Position numbers and translations under genes: made by a program. A DNA stretch of 64,000 nucleotides, from NCBI GenBank assembly GCA_025403435.1, contig CM046340.1:27040210-27104209 (forward strand), in the 5' to 3' direction. Below, piece by piece: positions 22,636 to 34,752 of this stretch; position 1 is the stretch's first letter; each line of letters starts with the position of its first letter. Source of the DNA: Artocarpus heterophyllus (taxonomy: Eukaryota; Streptophyta; Magnoliopsida; Rosales; Moraceae). Under the pieces are notes generated by a model. That model saw nothing but the letters and a program-made list of their open reading frames with translations, was not told where the DNA came from and searched no databases.

Positions 22636-24734
22636 TAAATTTTTGTGAGGTTTAGTTTGAATACTTCAAGCAAACAGAAAACAAACATAAAAGTACCATC
22701 GAGGAGGGATCCACACATCATGAATACCAAACAAACTTTTCTCTCTTACTAGAAAATATAGCCATCTACATGCTGTAGTTGAGCAGGGTAAGCTTATAAG
22801 AGCCGCCAAAAAATAATAGGAGAGGGAAAAAATAAAGGAAGTCCTAAAAAAATGATTGGGTCAACAAAAAATGAAAAAAAACTCAATGGTGTGCCTTTCA
22901 TATTGATTCTGTCCTCCTGCTAAGAAAACAAAAGAGCAACCCGGAGGGGAAAAAAAATCTCCGTTAAAAGAACTCCAAGTTACGTTCCTCAGCACTGCAC
23001 AATTGGCATTTCGAATTAAAAACAAAACAAAACAAATCAACTAGTGATTAGCCAACGCCGGAGAAGAGACAATCAATATCCCCTTGAAGCTTTCTAAACG
23101 TTAAAAGCTACTAAAGAGTACAAACAATAAAATCCAATAAATTAAGTTTGTTTACATAGACGAGGTGAAAACCCCACTTTCAAACCCAGAGAAAAAGAAG
23201 AAGAAAAACCGTCAAACTAGGATTTTTTTTTTTTAAACAAAAAAAAAGGAATTTTTTGTATCAACCCATTCCTTCAGAAAACTGAAAATTTGAGAAGTTG
23301 CAACCCAGAGAATACTTGAAGGAGAAGAAACGCGGACAAACAGAGAACATATTTTGTCTTAACTCTTCTCTCTCTCTTTTTTTCCCTGAGAAAACTTGAG
23401 AAAAGAAAGCAGCATTAAATGATCCAAAACATAATTTTTTTTAGTAAAAAGGGAACCCCATTGGCAAACACAATTTACTCACAAAAGATATACACAAGAA
23501 AGAAAAATTAAGGATAAAAATCACCAACAACAAACAAACAATCATGTTTTCTTTTTGTTTTCATTTCGTTTTTAATTACAGAAACATGTTTTCTCAAAGC
23601 TTAAGCGATACAAAGCTTAGAAGAAGACATTAATGAAGAACACACTTAACCATCGAAAGTACTTGCATAAATGCGAAAATGGAAAATCATGGAGCGATAA
23701 TAATAGTCATTATTCAGATTAATTACTCCGAAAGGGCTCATAAGGTGCTTACCAAAACTACAGAGAGGAAGGCTGATTTTCTCTGCTCAGAGTTAGAGCA
23801 ACGGGTGGGACTAGCTGTGACTTGTGGGCAGCAACATATGCAAGGACGTGAACACCAAGGGTCTCTTCCTTGCCATTATCAATTACCGTGGGGGACTTTC
23901 CTTGCCATTATCAAGTACCGGGATTTTATTATTATTATTATTATTTTACAATTAGCGTGGCCTTATTTACCACAAACGGACAATTTGCAACTTGGTGTAA
24001 GGGACGTGCGTACGTGGCATGCAACCAGCGCACCTATTCTTTGACAAATGGAAGGCTCCAAAATTGTGTCCTACTAGTTGCTTGGTGCGATGGTATGAAA
24101 TTTTATGGTTTAAGTTTATAGAGTATAAATTGAACTTGATTATCATTTGAATAAAGTCTATTTTAGTTTAAAAACAGAATAAAATATAAAATTATGTTTA
24201 GGTACATACTAGGAAAATAAAATTTTGGGCGTAATGAGAAAATAACTTAACAAGTGAGTTTAAAAGCCGTGAAAATAAGAGGAAATTCCAAAAATTCAAC
24301 GACGACCTTTTGTTAGATGGCCTCATGGGAATAGTTCTATGCATGAAGAGCCCTTTAATGATATATTTTTATTGTTTTTCTTTTCAAATTTTTAAGTTTT
24401 ATGATTTATTTTATTTAATATTTTAGTTTATTTTATTTTTAAAAAATTGTAGATTATAGTGTTTGTATTTTTGACAATTTTACTGCTTTAAGGGGTATTT
24501 TATGGCTGATTTTACATACACTTCTAATGCTTTAGAATTTGCATACAAAGAGGGTGAAAAGTTGTAATTCGACCAAATACGAAGGGTTTTTGAGTTTTTA
24601 TAATAACATAAACTATTGAGGGTAGTTTGATATTTTCAAAATCTTTTTGAATATTTTCAAAAACATAAAGGATAAACATGATGTTTTGATGAATATTAGG
24701 ATATCTTGGGTGGTTGAACAATGAAGCAGTAAAG

Positions 24735-25215
24735 GAAATATTTCTAGGAACTATACCTCTTAGTTTTAATTATTTTTTAATTTTTAGAAACTACAAAGAT
24801 ATCTTTTGAATTTAAAAAAACTTATTTTAATTTTATCTCTTACATAGTTTTTGAAAAGAAAAAACTTAAAAATAAAACAAACATATCCTTAATTAGAACA
24901 AATTTTTTTCTAAAAATATATTTTTTTCTTGAGAAAAAATTTAAAAGATATTCTAACATTTAAAAAAAATAAAATTTAAGATCTTTTGTTTTGAAATTTG
25001 ATGGTTTTTCTTAAGAGTTTTAATGTTTTAAATCTATAAAATATTTTAGGTCTATTTAAGGTTAGTTATGTTGTATTGCCTAATTTTTTTATTCATAGAG
25101 ATAAAATTCAAATAATTTTTTTAAATTTAAAGGATATTTTTATAATTTCCAAACACAACGAGTCAAATTGAAAAATTGTTAAAACTCTGAAATATAATCA
25201 AGTAAGTAACCTTAT
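24735..25215. mobile_element. Second, decayed copy of the 19.3-kb MITE family
   Basis: The left part (TTAGTTTTAATTATTTTTTAA, GAAACTACAAAGATATCTTTTGAATTT) and the reverse complement of the right part (GTTTTAACAATTTTTCAATTT, AATATCCTTTAAATTT) pair with each other and resemble the termini at 19307-19739. The outermost bases on the left are lost. Confidence 0.5.
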
Positions 25216-25635
25216 TTTAATAAAATACAAGGTGTGAGTTAAGTATTTTCCTTTTTTTTATGTGAGGGGCAAAACAAATGGATGTTTTTTGTATCTTATG
25301 AGATGAAAGCCTGAGTTTGCCTAAATAAAAGGGGAGTTTACAAAGAGTAATTATAACTATTAGTTTCATCTACCTCTAATTAATAATCGATTTTTTTTTT
25401 TTTTTACTTTTATACCTTGCATTTCGAGATTATGGTTGATTTTATTACTGCACCCTAAATTTTTAGTGTTTGGCAATTCAGACCTTAAACTTACAATGTT
25501 GGAAGGTAGAATCCTAAATTTTAAAATTTGTTATAATAGTTATCCAATAGCTAACAAATAGAAATTAAAAGATGAAAAATGCTAAGATTTTTACACAAAT
25601 TCACCTCTTCAACTTTACCTTGGTTGGCAAGTTGT

Positions 25636-27649
25636 GTTGGAAAAAACAATGCGCAGCGGAATTTTAAAAATTTATATATCAGAGTAATTTTCAAAGCTCA
25701 AGTTTGACATGCTATATGTATAAATTAGACAGATCTTACTAACCTTTGTGTGTCGAAGAACCTCCGCAACCTGTGAAGAGAAGTAACGTTCCAGAAGAGC
25801 CTCAACCAACTGGTCTTCTTTGCTATTCTCTATCCACAACCGGAATGAGTGTGGGCTCACACGTATAGCTCTTCCACCGACGACTCTCCTTCCAACCAAT
25901 AGAGAGAACCCAAAGCTAATGTTTGTGATTTGTGAACGAAAGCTTTCAGGGAGTTTTTAGATGTTCAGCAGAAGAGTATCACTCTTAATCTCTCAATTGA
26001 TTTTAGTAAATCATGAGACTCACTTCTTTTATATAGCTATTGGTCCTGAGGTCAGTCCTTATCAGATTAGGTCTCAAAAACTCGTAACAGAATCAATTTC
26101 GAATCAATATCTGATAAGATCCGCGTAAAAATGCGTAATCTTATAGCTCGTTGATCGGCAGGCCGAACAGGCCCCATCGATAGGCCTAACAAGTCATTCG
26201 GCAGGCCAAACTCCCGCGAAAAAATCTTCGCGAATCTTTTATTTTCCACCCGAGATTCTATAGGATAAAGTTTTAGTTTTGATTCAAATAACCTAATAGA
26301 AAAGTTATTTGATCAAAACAAACTTTTTCAAGATAATCTCTAAGAAAATAAATCAATTCACAATAATTCTACAAGTTTATCTTGATCTAATTTGTCCAAA
26401 ATTAAATCAATCGATAAACAGACAAGAATTATCTTATCACAACAATTCAACAAGTTTTTCTTGAACTAATTTCTTACAAAAATTAATTCAATCGATAAAC
26501 AGACATAAATTATTTAATTCTTCCAAATTTTAAACCAATATGATAAATTCGACATAAGTCATCAATTATTGGAAAAGCACATCATATCGTTATAGGATTT
26601 TGTGAGCTAGCATAGGGGACCAAAATGGACCTATAAAGTTCAAGCTCATGATAATTATGAAATCCAATATCCCAGATATATATTTTACAATTATCAACTC
26701 CAACGCTACTCCACTAAAAGCTTGAAACTGCACTCTCGAACTTTATAGAATTACGAAGCTCTTATAGCTAAGTCTGCATGACATATCATAGAGTATCGTA
26801 TCACCATATGAAAATCTATAATTGGCTTAAGGATAAGTTCTGTCTTACCTTCCCGATTATTTTTATCTTACGTTCCATTGTCTCACCATTAGAAAACTTA
26901 TTATCCAAAGATAGTATACCATTTGGTTACACCTATGTATCCAAATGGTTGAGCGCTCCAGTTTTCAAATTACAGGATAACGCATATAAGAGGATATCAT
27001 TACTCCTAAAAAGGAGCTATGGATTCCATATCTATGAATAACAAGTCTACGCTATCAAGAGTTATGCCTCCAACGTACCGGCATGCATACCACTATTGAG
27101 ATGTGGGTGTCACCCTTTGGCACATCAAAAGACACAAGTTGAGACAACGGGCCCACTATTCATCTCAGGATTAAGAGACAATACAAATGATTGTCTAAAG
27201 TGAATCGATTTGCCGAGACAGAATTATTAGTCCAAATCAATTCACTTTATGTCCCGATCCAACACATTGTCACCTATGACAACGTGCCAATGTTTCTATT
27301 CACGGAGTTCAACTCTGATGGTCAAGACAAACCATCTCCCAAAAGGGATATAGACAACATAACAATCTTTACATGAATGAAGCGCCCAACATTATTCCCT
27401 CGATTGCGGATCATATGTTTTAGACCATCACCTTAAGAATCGTGTCTTCCGCATAATTAGTCCATCATATGCCCAATTCTTAAGGTTTAGACTGACAGCC
27501 TCAGACTACTGTTTGCTTAACATACATTCAACAAATATGAACATAAAGAGGACAAGATTTGGTATATATAAATGAATAAATTCTTTATTGATAAAAATAT
27601 CTCCAAAAATGTATTACATTCTTACTCCTTAGGGCATACATGTCTAACA
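25636..27649 (-). repeat. Solo LTR (2.01 kb) of the copia family seen at 1209-3269
   Basis: This is the reverse-complement relative of the LTR at 1209-3269, matching from end to end with diverged bases and one shorter internal repeat. It starts TGTTGGAAAA and ends CTAACA on plus, and is flanked on both sides by AGTTG (25631-25635 and 27650-27654). No internal element sequence is present, so it is a solo LTR left by recombination between two LTRs. A TATA box on the minus strand (CTATATAAAAG, about 26026-26038) lies where the other copy has one. Confidence 0.95.
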
Positions 27650-27654
27650 AGTTG

Positions 27655-28269
27655 AACCCTAAATTTTTTATTATTTTCATGTTGGACCCTAATTATTGTC
27701 TACTAATTAGTGTTCCTTATTGATTGGACAGCATTGACAAGTTCTAATAAAATTTAGGGTCTTAAATACCAAACTAAAAAGTTTAGTGTGCAACATACAA
27801 ATGATGATAATTTAATAACATGCAATATCTCTATGGAAAAAATCATAATTTGTGTTGCAGATTGTATGTCATTTATACTTTTAGATTTCAAATATATGGA
27901 AAATTCTAAACATTTCTTGGTTAATCAAAAATTTTTATTTAAAAAAAAACTAAATGCCTTAAAGAAAAATGGAAAAGAATAAAAAAATTAAGAAAGATTC
28001 CAAATATAAAGGCTATTTAGGTCATTTGCATTCAAAATTAATATTTAATTGAAAAAACTAAGTATTTAATATGAATTTAAAATATAAAGGTTTATATGAG
28101 ATATAGTTTAAAATAGAAGATATATTTTTTTTATAGTTTAAAATTGAAGATATGATTTTTTAATAATCTCAAAACAAAGAGAAATTAATTGGGATGGTTT
28201 TCTGACTCCCTTTCAATGAATGATAAAAGTTTTCCTTTCTTAGCTAAAAGTCATTTTAGTCACCTAAAT
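27655..28269. other. Intergenic AT-rich DNA, no gene seen
   Basis: AT-rich sequence with short chance frames (for example 27788-27982) and no recognisable domain or repeat structure. Confidence 0.5.
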
Positions 28270-28975
28270 TGAAAGCATGCTTTTCTAGTGTGTGTATATA
28301 CATATTAATACTTTGTGTTAGTGCCTTTTTTCTTGAACAATACTATGTGTGGCTGTGCAAGGTGGTCGGATTATCTTGCCCTGTTCTCTTCGGCTTCACT
28401 AGTCGAGCTGCAAAAAAAGGGAATGCCTTAAAGATCAAGGGGTACACCGATGTGGTGACAGCCAAAAAGCTCTCCGACGCTCAAGTTAGGTACTTGTTAG
28501 ACTAAGAGAGAGGCTAATAATAGGTTAAAAAGAGTCCACTTACTTTGAGGGTAGAGTAAATGCTCCTATTTATAGTTCTGAACATGGACCACGTATAAGG
28601 CAAGTTTACCCCTTGACCTGAGTGCATCAAACTATGGTGTTAGGGTGGTAGGTGATAGGTGTCACGATTTTCTTGAGAGGAGGATTGCCTATGTAATGGA
28701 CAAGGTGATGCCACGTGGTAGTCTTGTGTGGTAGATCGCCAAGTGTGGCCGTGTCTGGTCATGGTGTCATCAAGGTCGAGCAGGGCACCGGCATTGGTCT
28801 AAAATGGGTGCCTCCTCATATAGCGATTTGCGGTAGTTGGGGAAGAGCTTGAGGGTATTGGCCGACTAGGCGATGACAAAGTCTGGGCAATATGGTAGAA
28901 ACATGTCGAGTGGGGGGGTCGGCAACATCAAGGATTAGTCCTCAAATTGTGTATCGAGCACACCACCAATAGTAG
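28270..28975 (-). repeat. Possible decayed LTR of a Tat-like element
   Basis: On minus, a TATA-like CTATAAATAGGA is present near 28562-28575, and a purine tract (AAGGGGCTACTAT) at about 28974-28986 precedes a possible TG start. The GC-richer composition differs from its surroundings and resembles that of the full element at 32.3 kb. It sits upstream of the plus-strand antisense-type gene at 29328, exactly where a minus-oriented parent element would have its 3' LTR. No sister copy is present, so the limits are uncertain. Confidence 0.35.
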
Positions 28976-29187
28976 CCCCTTAGTGCACCCTTATGTTGTA
29001 GGACCATTGACTAGGTTCTCACCAATAGCACTCTAGGGCCTGTGGAACCCCAAGTGTCGATTTCTTTGGAACTTCTTTCCATCACCCCTAGCAACTGACG
29101 TTAGGTGACACGTGTTAGCTTCTGATTGGCAGTTTCCTTGACAAGTGTAATTATTATGCCTCTTCGTTTCTCACATCCGTATTTACC

Positions 29188-29199
29188 TATAAATAAGGG
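29188..29199 (+). promoter_or_regulatory. TATA box of the plus-strand antisense-type gene copy
   Basis: CTATAAATAAGG lies about 130 bases before the ATG at 29328. The same 12 bases occur on minus at 42075-42086, about 140 bases before the ATG of the related gene at 41939. Shared position and sequence suggest a conserved promoter. Confidence 0.6.
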
Positions 29200-29780
29200 G
29201 GAAAGGTTCCCTACATTGCTCATTTCCCTTTCAAAGATCATTTTTATGTAGTTGCTAGGAAGCCTCTAAGTTTTCATCCGAGTACTTCAACAGCCAATAA
29301 CTCGAGAAGGTAATTTTTGAGAGCACCATGAGTGATCTGAGTGATTCTCAAAACCAGTTTGTTAACATTTCTTGGTCGGACGAGAGAACTCAGTTCGAGT
29401 AGTTAAGTTCCAAAGAGGAAAAAAAGATTCTGAGTAAAGCCGTTCCTCCCACCAAGGCATGAATAAAAGGACCCGAACCAATAACCCCAGTCCAGTTTGT
29501 CTCCTCAGAGGATGCTACTCAATTGGCCCAAATTGTCAGTCTCATGTAAAGGATGGTGCCTAAGCAAGAGTTCTTAGGACCTCCAAGATGGGACTGCCTT
29601 AATTCGCCCTTGCAAGGGGGAAATCCCTACATTGGAATGACCACCCCAGGCACATCTCACATAGCTGAACAGGAATGGGCTAGACTGGCAGTTGCTTTTA
29701 GTCAGGAAGTGTCAGGTCAGCGTAACACTGAGGAAGCCAAAATTGCTAGGGAAGTAAGTTAAGAGAGGGTCAGTGATGCC

Positions 29781-30583
29781 TAGGGCTATTTATGAACTCG
29801 TCCAACTTGCCCACCCACCCTGCCCCAACCCTGCCCAAATCAAAAAATGCAATCCACTAGGTTTTTTTTTTTAATTTTTTGTTTATTAGGGCCCAGGCCT
29901 TTTCATTTAGGTCAGTTGATGGGTTGGGCTCTTTTGAAACCATATAACCCGCCCAACCTAAATTCATAATTACTATATATATATATATATGTATATATAA
30001 TCTTATAAACTGGTCTAATAAAACATAATACTATACATGACTGCAGTACATTGTTGACAGTCCTTAACTTACCTATCTTTTTGCCTCTTTTCGGTTCTCT
30101 CCACATGGCTACAATACATATACAACCCTTAACTTTCATTTGATTTTATTAAATTTTCAAATTCTTTTATTCCTTTATTGAACAAAGTAGTTGTATATAA
30201 TAATATAAGTTGTATTGCCTTTAGTATTAAAAAAAGAAAAAAAAAGACATAAGCTGATTTACTTTGTTTTGTACGCCAACCCAATAACAACTTATCTATC
30301 TCTTCTTTTTTTTTCTTTAAACTTTGATTTCCCCAATAACAACTTATCTTTCTCTCTCTCTCTCTCTTCTTTGTTCTATACTCAGGACCAAAATTTTGTA
30401 TAGGTAAAGATTAAACTCATTTAGCAAAGTCTAACAACCTAATTACTCAACCCAACCCAAATCGAAATACCTTAGGTTGCAAATATTTTTAATGATGATT
30501 AGGCCCAAAAATATGCAACCTGAGGTTGTTGAGGGGGTCCAAATTGGCCTAAAACCACCCAACCCAACCTATGTACAGCCCTA
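29781..30583. mobile_element. hAT-type non-autonomous element (MITE), about 800 bp
   Basis: The left end TAGGGCTATTTATGAACTCG and the reverse complement of the right end (TAGGGCTGTACATAGGTTGG) form terminal inverted repeats. They fit the TAGGGCTGTNCAT...GGGTTGGG ends common in plant hAT elements. Subterminal CAACCC/GGGTTGG words are frequent. Flanking 8-mers GTGATGCC and GCAGTACC differ only by transitions (4 of 8 identical), so an 8-bp duplication is possible but not proven. It contains AT and TC microsatellites and no transposase. Confidence 0.75.
29974..29999. repeat. (TA)n microsatellite
   Basis: A run of TA repeats with one interruption, inside the hAT-type element. Confidence 0.9.
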
Positions 30584-31464
30584 GCAGTACCGAGGAGAGG
30601 GTGTAAGCTGAGGGTGCCCAAGTCGCGAGGGGTAAGGGAGCCAGCAAGGAAACCAAAGTCGAAGAAGGCACAAATGCACCTTTACCTGTTCGGACCATGA
30701 TTCTAGAAAAGTGGCTTATAGGATTTGCTGGCCCGGGCGGACCTTGTGGCAAAATTAAATTGGTAATGACCCATGCTCAGCTCGACGCTCTTCACTAAGA
30801 TTACGAATACTTTTATCTTGCTTGGTCTTAGGGACTCTTCGACCAATCCCCTTGAGGGCTACATTACCCTATACACTGAGTTTTCTCTGAGATGGCCTTC
30901 AATTGCCTATTCACCCATTTATACGTCAGCTATTGAATGACTTAAATGTGTGCACAACCTAGCTGAACCTGAACTACTAAGTGGGAGACCTTGTGCTATG
31001 AAGAGTTTTTTGAAATACAAGAGAAGCGAATATGGAGAATTTAGCTGCTAACTAGGAAGGCCCGTGTCGAGTATGAAGCATTGTATGTGACAAAGTTTAC
31101 AGATTGGAGAAACTCAACGATTTTATCATCAGGAAGAGTTGGAATGCCCATCACTTGAGCAAGTATTATGTATAATTTCACTGTAATAAGATTTTGAACT
31201 AAACAATTTTCTTTTAATCTTTTAGGCTTTTTGTATTGTCACTCAATTCGTTTCGCAGTAGGTTGTCCATCGACATAATTCCTGAGCATCAACCAAATGA
31301 CTAGACTAGCAATGGTTGTAAAGAGCATAGGCTTGTAAATTGAACTACATCCGGCTTGATCCCTATGCATGGTATGTAGGCAGCTGTTTACTATAAATGA
31401 GTACAGCCGTGTTATCATTACAACAACCATTTTGCTCGATGTTCTACGTTCTCTAGTTTCTTGC

Positions 31465-32110
31465 CATCTTCATGGCTCAAATTACATCAACACTAGATTC
31501 GATCAACTTATCTAGTGTTTGATTTGATATCGCTGTTTTTATGGCTCAAATCATTAGATTCGATCAACTCATCCAGTGTTTGATTTTGTATCACCATCTT
31601 CATGGCTCAAATCACTAGATTCGATTAACTCATCTAGTGTTTGATTTGACATCACCATCTTTATGGCTCACCATCTTCATGGCTCAAATCATTGGATTTG
31701 ATCAACTCCTCTAGTGTTCAATTCGATATTGCCATCTACATGTCTTAAACTACATCAACACTAGATTCGATCAACTCATCCAGTGTTTGATTCAACATTG
31801 CCACCTTTATGGCTTAAATTACATCAAACATTGGGTTCGATATACTCATCTAGTGTTCGATTTGACATTGCCATCTTCATGGCTCAAACTACATCAACAT
31901 TGGATTTGATCAACTCATTCAGTGTTCAATTCAACACCACCATCTTTGTGGCTTAAATTACATCAAACATTGGATTTGATATACTCATCCATTGTTTCAT
32001 TCGATATTACCTTTATTATGGCTTGCCATTTTTATGGCCCTTTAATTTTACCGACTCTTGATTCAGTTAACTTTTTTGGTGTTTGATTAACATTGCCATT
32101 TTCATGGCTT
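31465..32110. repeat. Minisatellite, about 10 units of 61 or 69-70 bp
   Basis: Units begin at ATGGCT(C/T)AAA near 31472, 31541, 31602, 31663, 31740, 31809, 31879, 31948, 32018 and 32103. Each holds an ATTRGATTYGATCAACTCAT-like core, YTAGTGTTYGATT and GCCATCTTCATGGCT. Two unit lengths differ by an ACATCAAC-type block. It lies between the decayed plus-strand gene copy and the Tat element insertion point. Confidence 0.88.
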
Positions 32111-32293
32111 TAGAACTAACTAAATTTAATGTACTTATTTAGTGCTCAATTTGATCTGCATGGTTAGTGTTTGACTCACTAAGCTGTCTTCATGACTTAC
32201 ATATTTTGAGTCAATTTTGTCCAATCTTTTGTTTATTACGAAAAATGTATATGTTTTGTCTCGATTCAATTTAGAACAGTTTCTATAGTGACT

Positions 32294-32926
32294 GTTGAGG
32301 GTGAGCTTAGTGCCACCGCCGAGGACGCTAACTTCGGTGGTCGGCTAATAAGCTCAATAGGACTCTGATAAGCTTGCTATTGGCCCCCGATGCATCATGC
32401 TTCCTCCCGAGGTGCCTCTCAGGCATCCAAGGCTGCGGCCCAAGAAGGCTGCCACCTCGGAATATACAGTAGCTCAGGTTGGACCAACCTTACTCGCAAG
32501 CAGGTTGCTACTCGCCATTATAGGCCAACACAAGGCAGATACTTTGCCATCCAATAGAGTCCAATCTGTTTGACGATGGGCGCGACACTTGTCACCTACT
32601 ACCTGACACACCTTGATGTGACACCTGGGTCGTGGGCAAAATCCACCTTACACCCGATCCAAGTGGTGGCCTATAAATAGGATGCATTTATGACATTCTA
32701 GAGAGACTTCTTCTACACACCTAACTGGCTGCCGCCCACTGCCGAGCAAAACCTGCCTTGAGCATCAGAGAGCCCTTGTCTGTCGACTAACCCTTCTATC
32801 TTCTCTAAAGCATCCCTCCTCTTGCAAGTGTGTACGCCCGGGCAGAGGCGAATCCAAGGAGAGGTCAGACCGTGCGCAGCTGCACGTAGGCATTGATTCG
32901 ACGCCAGACCACGGTAAGCATCAACA
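32294..32926 (+). repeat. 5' LTR of the Tat element
   Basis: The LTR runs from TGTTGAGGGTGAG to AAGCATCAACA. A TATA box, CTATAAATAG, lies at 32671-32680 and is kept in the 3' LTR at about 42691. TG...CA ends and the GTGAC duplication fix the limits. Confidence 0.95.
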
Positions 32927-32929
32927 TTT

Positions 32930-32947
32930 TGGCGCTAGAAGGAGGGC
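32930..32947 (+). other. Primer-binding site of the Tat element
   Basis: TGGCGCTAGAAGGAGGGC begins three bases after the 5' LTR. Position and the TGG start identify it. I cannot name the tRNA with certainty. Confidence 0.7.
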
Positions 32948-32995
32948 GCCTACGCCTTCATCCAAACGTCTGCTACATTACCTCTGACGCTCGAG

Positions 32996-34710
32996 ATGAC
33001 GACTCGAGAAAACGTCAAAGACGACACAGCCCGACAGGAGGGGTCGGCCAATGCAAGAAATAGGCAACCGAACACCGATAGGCCAAGGGGCCGTTCCCAG
33101 ACCATGAGGTCCCGGTCCGGGGGCCAAGGAAGCTCAGCTAGGGTTGAGCCGGTGGATGCCCCAGCCGCCCAAGACCTGATCCGAGAACTTACAGACGCAG
33201 TCTGGATCCTAATGCAACAGCTCGCGCAGCAGGCTCAACACCAGGCTGCACCAGCTCTACCACCCTCGGCCCACGTTGACCAGGCTGGAGGTCGGATAGG
33301 GCGAAGCACAGCCGACCGCGATGACGCACACTCCGAGCACTCCAGAGGATCCACTCGTGACGTCTCGGCCATAACAAACTGGTCCAAGAGGGCTGTCTTG
33401 GATACCAGGCGGCTCGCGCTCCCTCGTCGTAAGGTTCTCGAGCCTCGGTATTCGACTGGCTCAGGTCTCAAGGGGCAAACCAGAACCTCCAGCCAGAAGC
33501 TGGAGGCTGTGTTGAGGGCGGAGTACCCTATAGGATCGAACTGCCCAAAGACACTAACAGCCGCCAGTTCCTTGCACTACAGTGCCAAATCGACGAGATC
33601 TGAAATTGCAGATTTGACCTAGATAAGACAGGAGCTCAGGACCCACCTTTCCCAGATAGCATAATGCGGGCCCCTATGCCACCAAAGTTCAAGGCACTAC
33701 AGATCAAGTCCTACAACGGGACCACAGATGCTGATGAGCACGTCGAACTCTTCCGGGGGCACATGCTACTACAGAACGCTAGCGACGCAGCGATGTGTAA
33801 AGCTTTTTCACTCACACTTACGGGCCCTGCTCGGTAGTGGTTTCGACGACTCGAACCATCATCAATTTCTTCATTTCGACAGCTGGTCGACGCCTTCTCC
33901 TCAGCATTTTCCATGACCAAAACACGGAGGAAAGAAATAACATACCTGTATACTGTTAAGCAGGGAGACAGCAGTGTCAGGGATTACATTAACCGGTTTA
34001 CCCGGGCAGCTCTCGAGGTCAAGCACGTGGAAGACGAGACCCTCAAACACATTTTTGTAGGGGGTCTTCGAGACAAAAAGCTGACCTGGTCCCTAGCCTT
34101 TGAGTAGCCGAGCACGTTTTTCCAAATGCTCGGACATGCCCAAAGGCATGTAGAGGCTGCTGAATATATGAAAAGCCATCGGGAAGAAGCTGGCCCAAGT
34201 GAAACGAAGAAGGATAAGAAGTAGAAGAAAGCGCCAGAACATAGCAGCGCCGAGCAGAGCAAGAAGTAGAAGAAAGAGAAATTCGAGAAGCCAAAGGGGC
34301 CGACCAGTAAGTTTCAAAGCTACACGCCATTAGTGGCGACCATTGATGAGGTGCTCGCCCAGGTTAGTGGCAAGAATTTGCTAACACCACCACCCAAGCT
34401 CCGAGGGAGCAAAGTGAAGCGAAATCAGTCAAAGTTTTGCGAGTTCCATAAGGATGTGGGGTACAGTACTCGTGAATGCATCCAGCTGAAGGACCAAATA
34501 GAAAGACTGATCTGAGAAGGTCATTTGCAAGAATTTGTTGAGCGGGTTATAACCTCGAGGTCCACATCGGGAAGGAATGATTTGTCAAGCCAAGACGTAC
34601 AGAACCAACCCAGAACCGATGCTAGGAACACCTCGGATCCCCTGAATATTGTTCACACGATATTTGACGGGCCTATTACCGGGGACACGTCCAGTGGACG
34701 GCGATCGTAA
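32996..34710 (+). pseudogene. Ty3/gypsy gag (decayed)
   Basis: The frame opens at the ATG at 32996 with a basic, Gln/Arg-rich N-terminal part up to a stop at 33622. A frameshift near 33590 leads to the capsid (retrotransposon gag) domain at about 33660-34110: FRGHMLLQ, AFSLTLTGPAR followed by a stop and WFRRL, and YTVKQGDSSVRDYINRF. A Lys/Glu-rich linker follows, then a CEFHKDVGYSTREC motif near 34438-34480 (the C..H....H/Y....C knuckle type of this lineage). Stops at about 33834, 34105, 34222, 34267, 34513 and 34708 break the frame. Gag forms the virus-like particle in active relatives. Confidence 0.88.
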
Positions 34711-34752
34711 GTCAAAGAAGCTTGGCGGATCGAGCAGGGTAAATTCATAAAC

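Larger units (their letters stand above)
21963..25630. other. F-box gene upstream region and intergenic DNA
   Basis: A candidate 5' splice donor for the F-box UTR intron (minus TTTTG|GTAAGCA) lies near 23749-23760, but many weaker candidates exist. An (ATT)n run sits at about 23926-23946. The plus-strand frames at 23679-24121 show no domain and include translated microsatellite. From 24120 to 25630 the DNA is AT-rich and holds a MITE remnant. Confidence 0.5.
29328..31170 (+). pseudogene. Relative of the Tat-element antisense gene (gypsy-transposon domain), decayed
   Basis: It starts with MSDLSDSQN and then ISWSD, matching the start of the gene at 41939 (MKMSDLSDSQN, then VSWSE). Further on, at about 30855-30985, it shows GYITLYTEF and, after a frameshift, LPIHPFIRQLLNDLNVC. 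These match GCVTLYAEF and LPFHPFLPRALNDFNVC of the minus-strand relative. Known plant proteins with this pattern are listed as a putative gypsy-type transposon family (PF04195, Transposase_28); the biochemical role is unknown. Many stops and frameshifts are present, and a hAT-type MITE interrupts it at 29781-30583. The coiled-coil 3' part seen in the other copies is not recognisable. It faces opposite to those copies. Confidence 0.68.

Noticed and set aside
23679..24121. Plus-strand frames of 121 and 83 codons near the F-box upstream region
   Set aside because: They include translated microsatellite (runs of Ile/Tyr), no domain, and lie where the F-box leader exon or promoter is expected.
28269..28505. 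78-codon frame starting MKACFSSVC as a small secreted protein
   Set aside because: The hydrophobic start looks like a signal peptide, but it lies in probable LTR sequence and has no matching downstream exon or conserved motif.
31465..32110. CRISPR-like array
   Set aside because: Repeats are contiguous, 61-70 bp, diverged and without unique spacers; this is a minisatellite in a plant genome.
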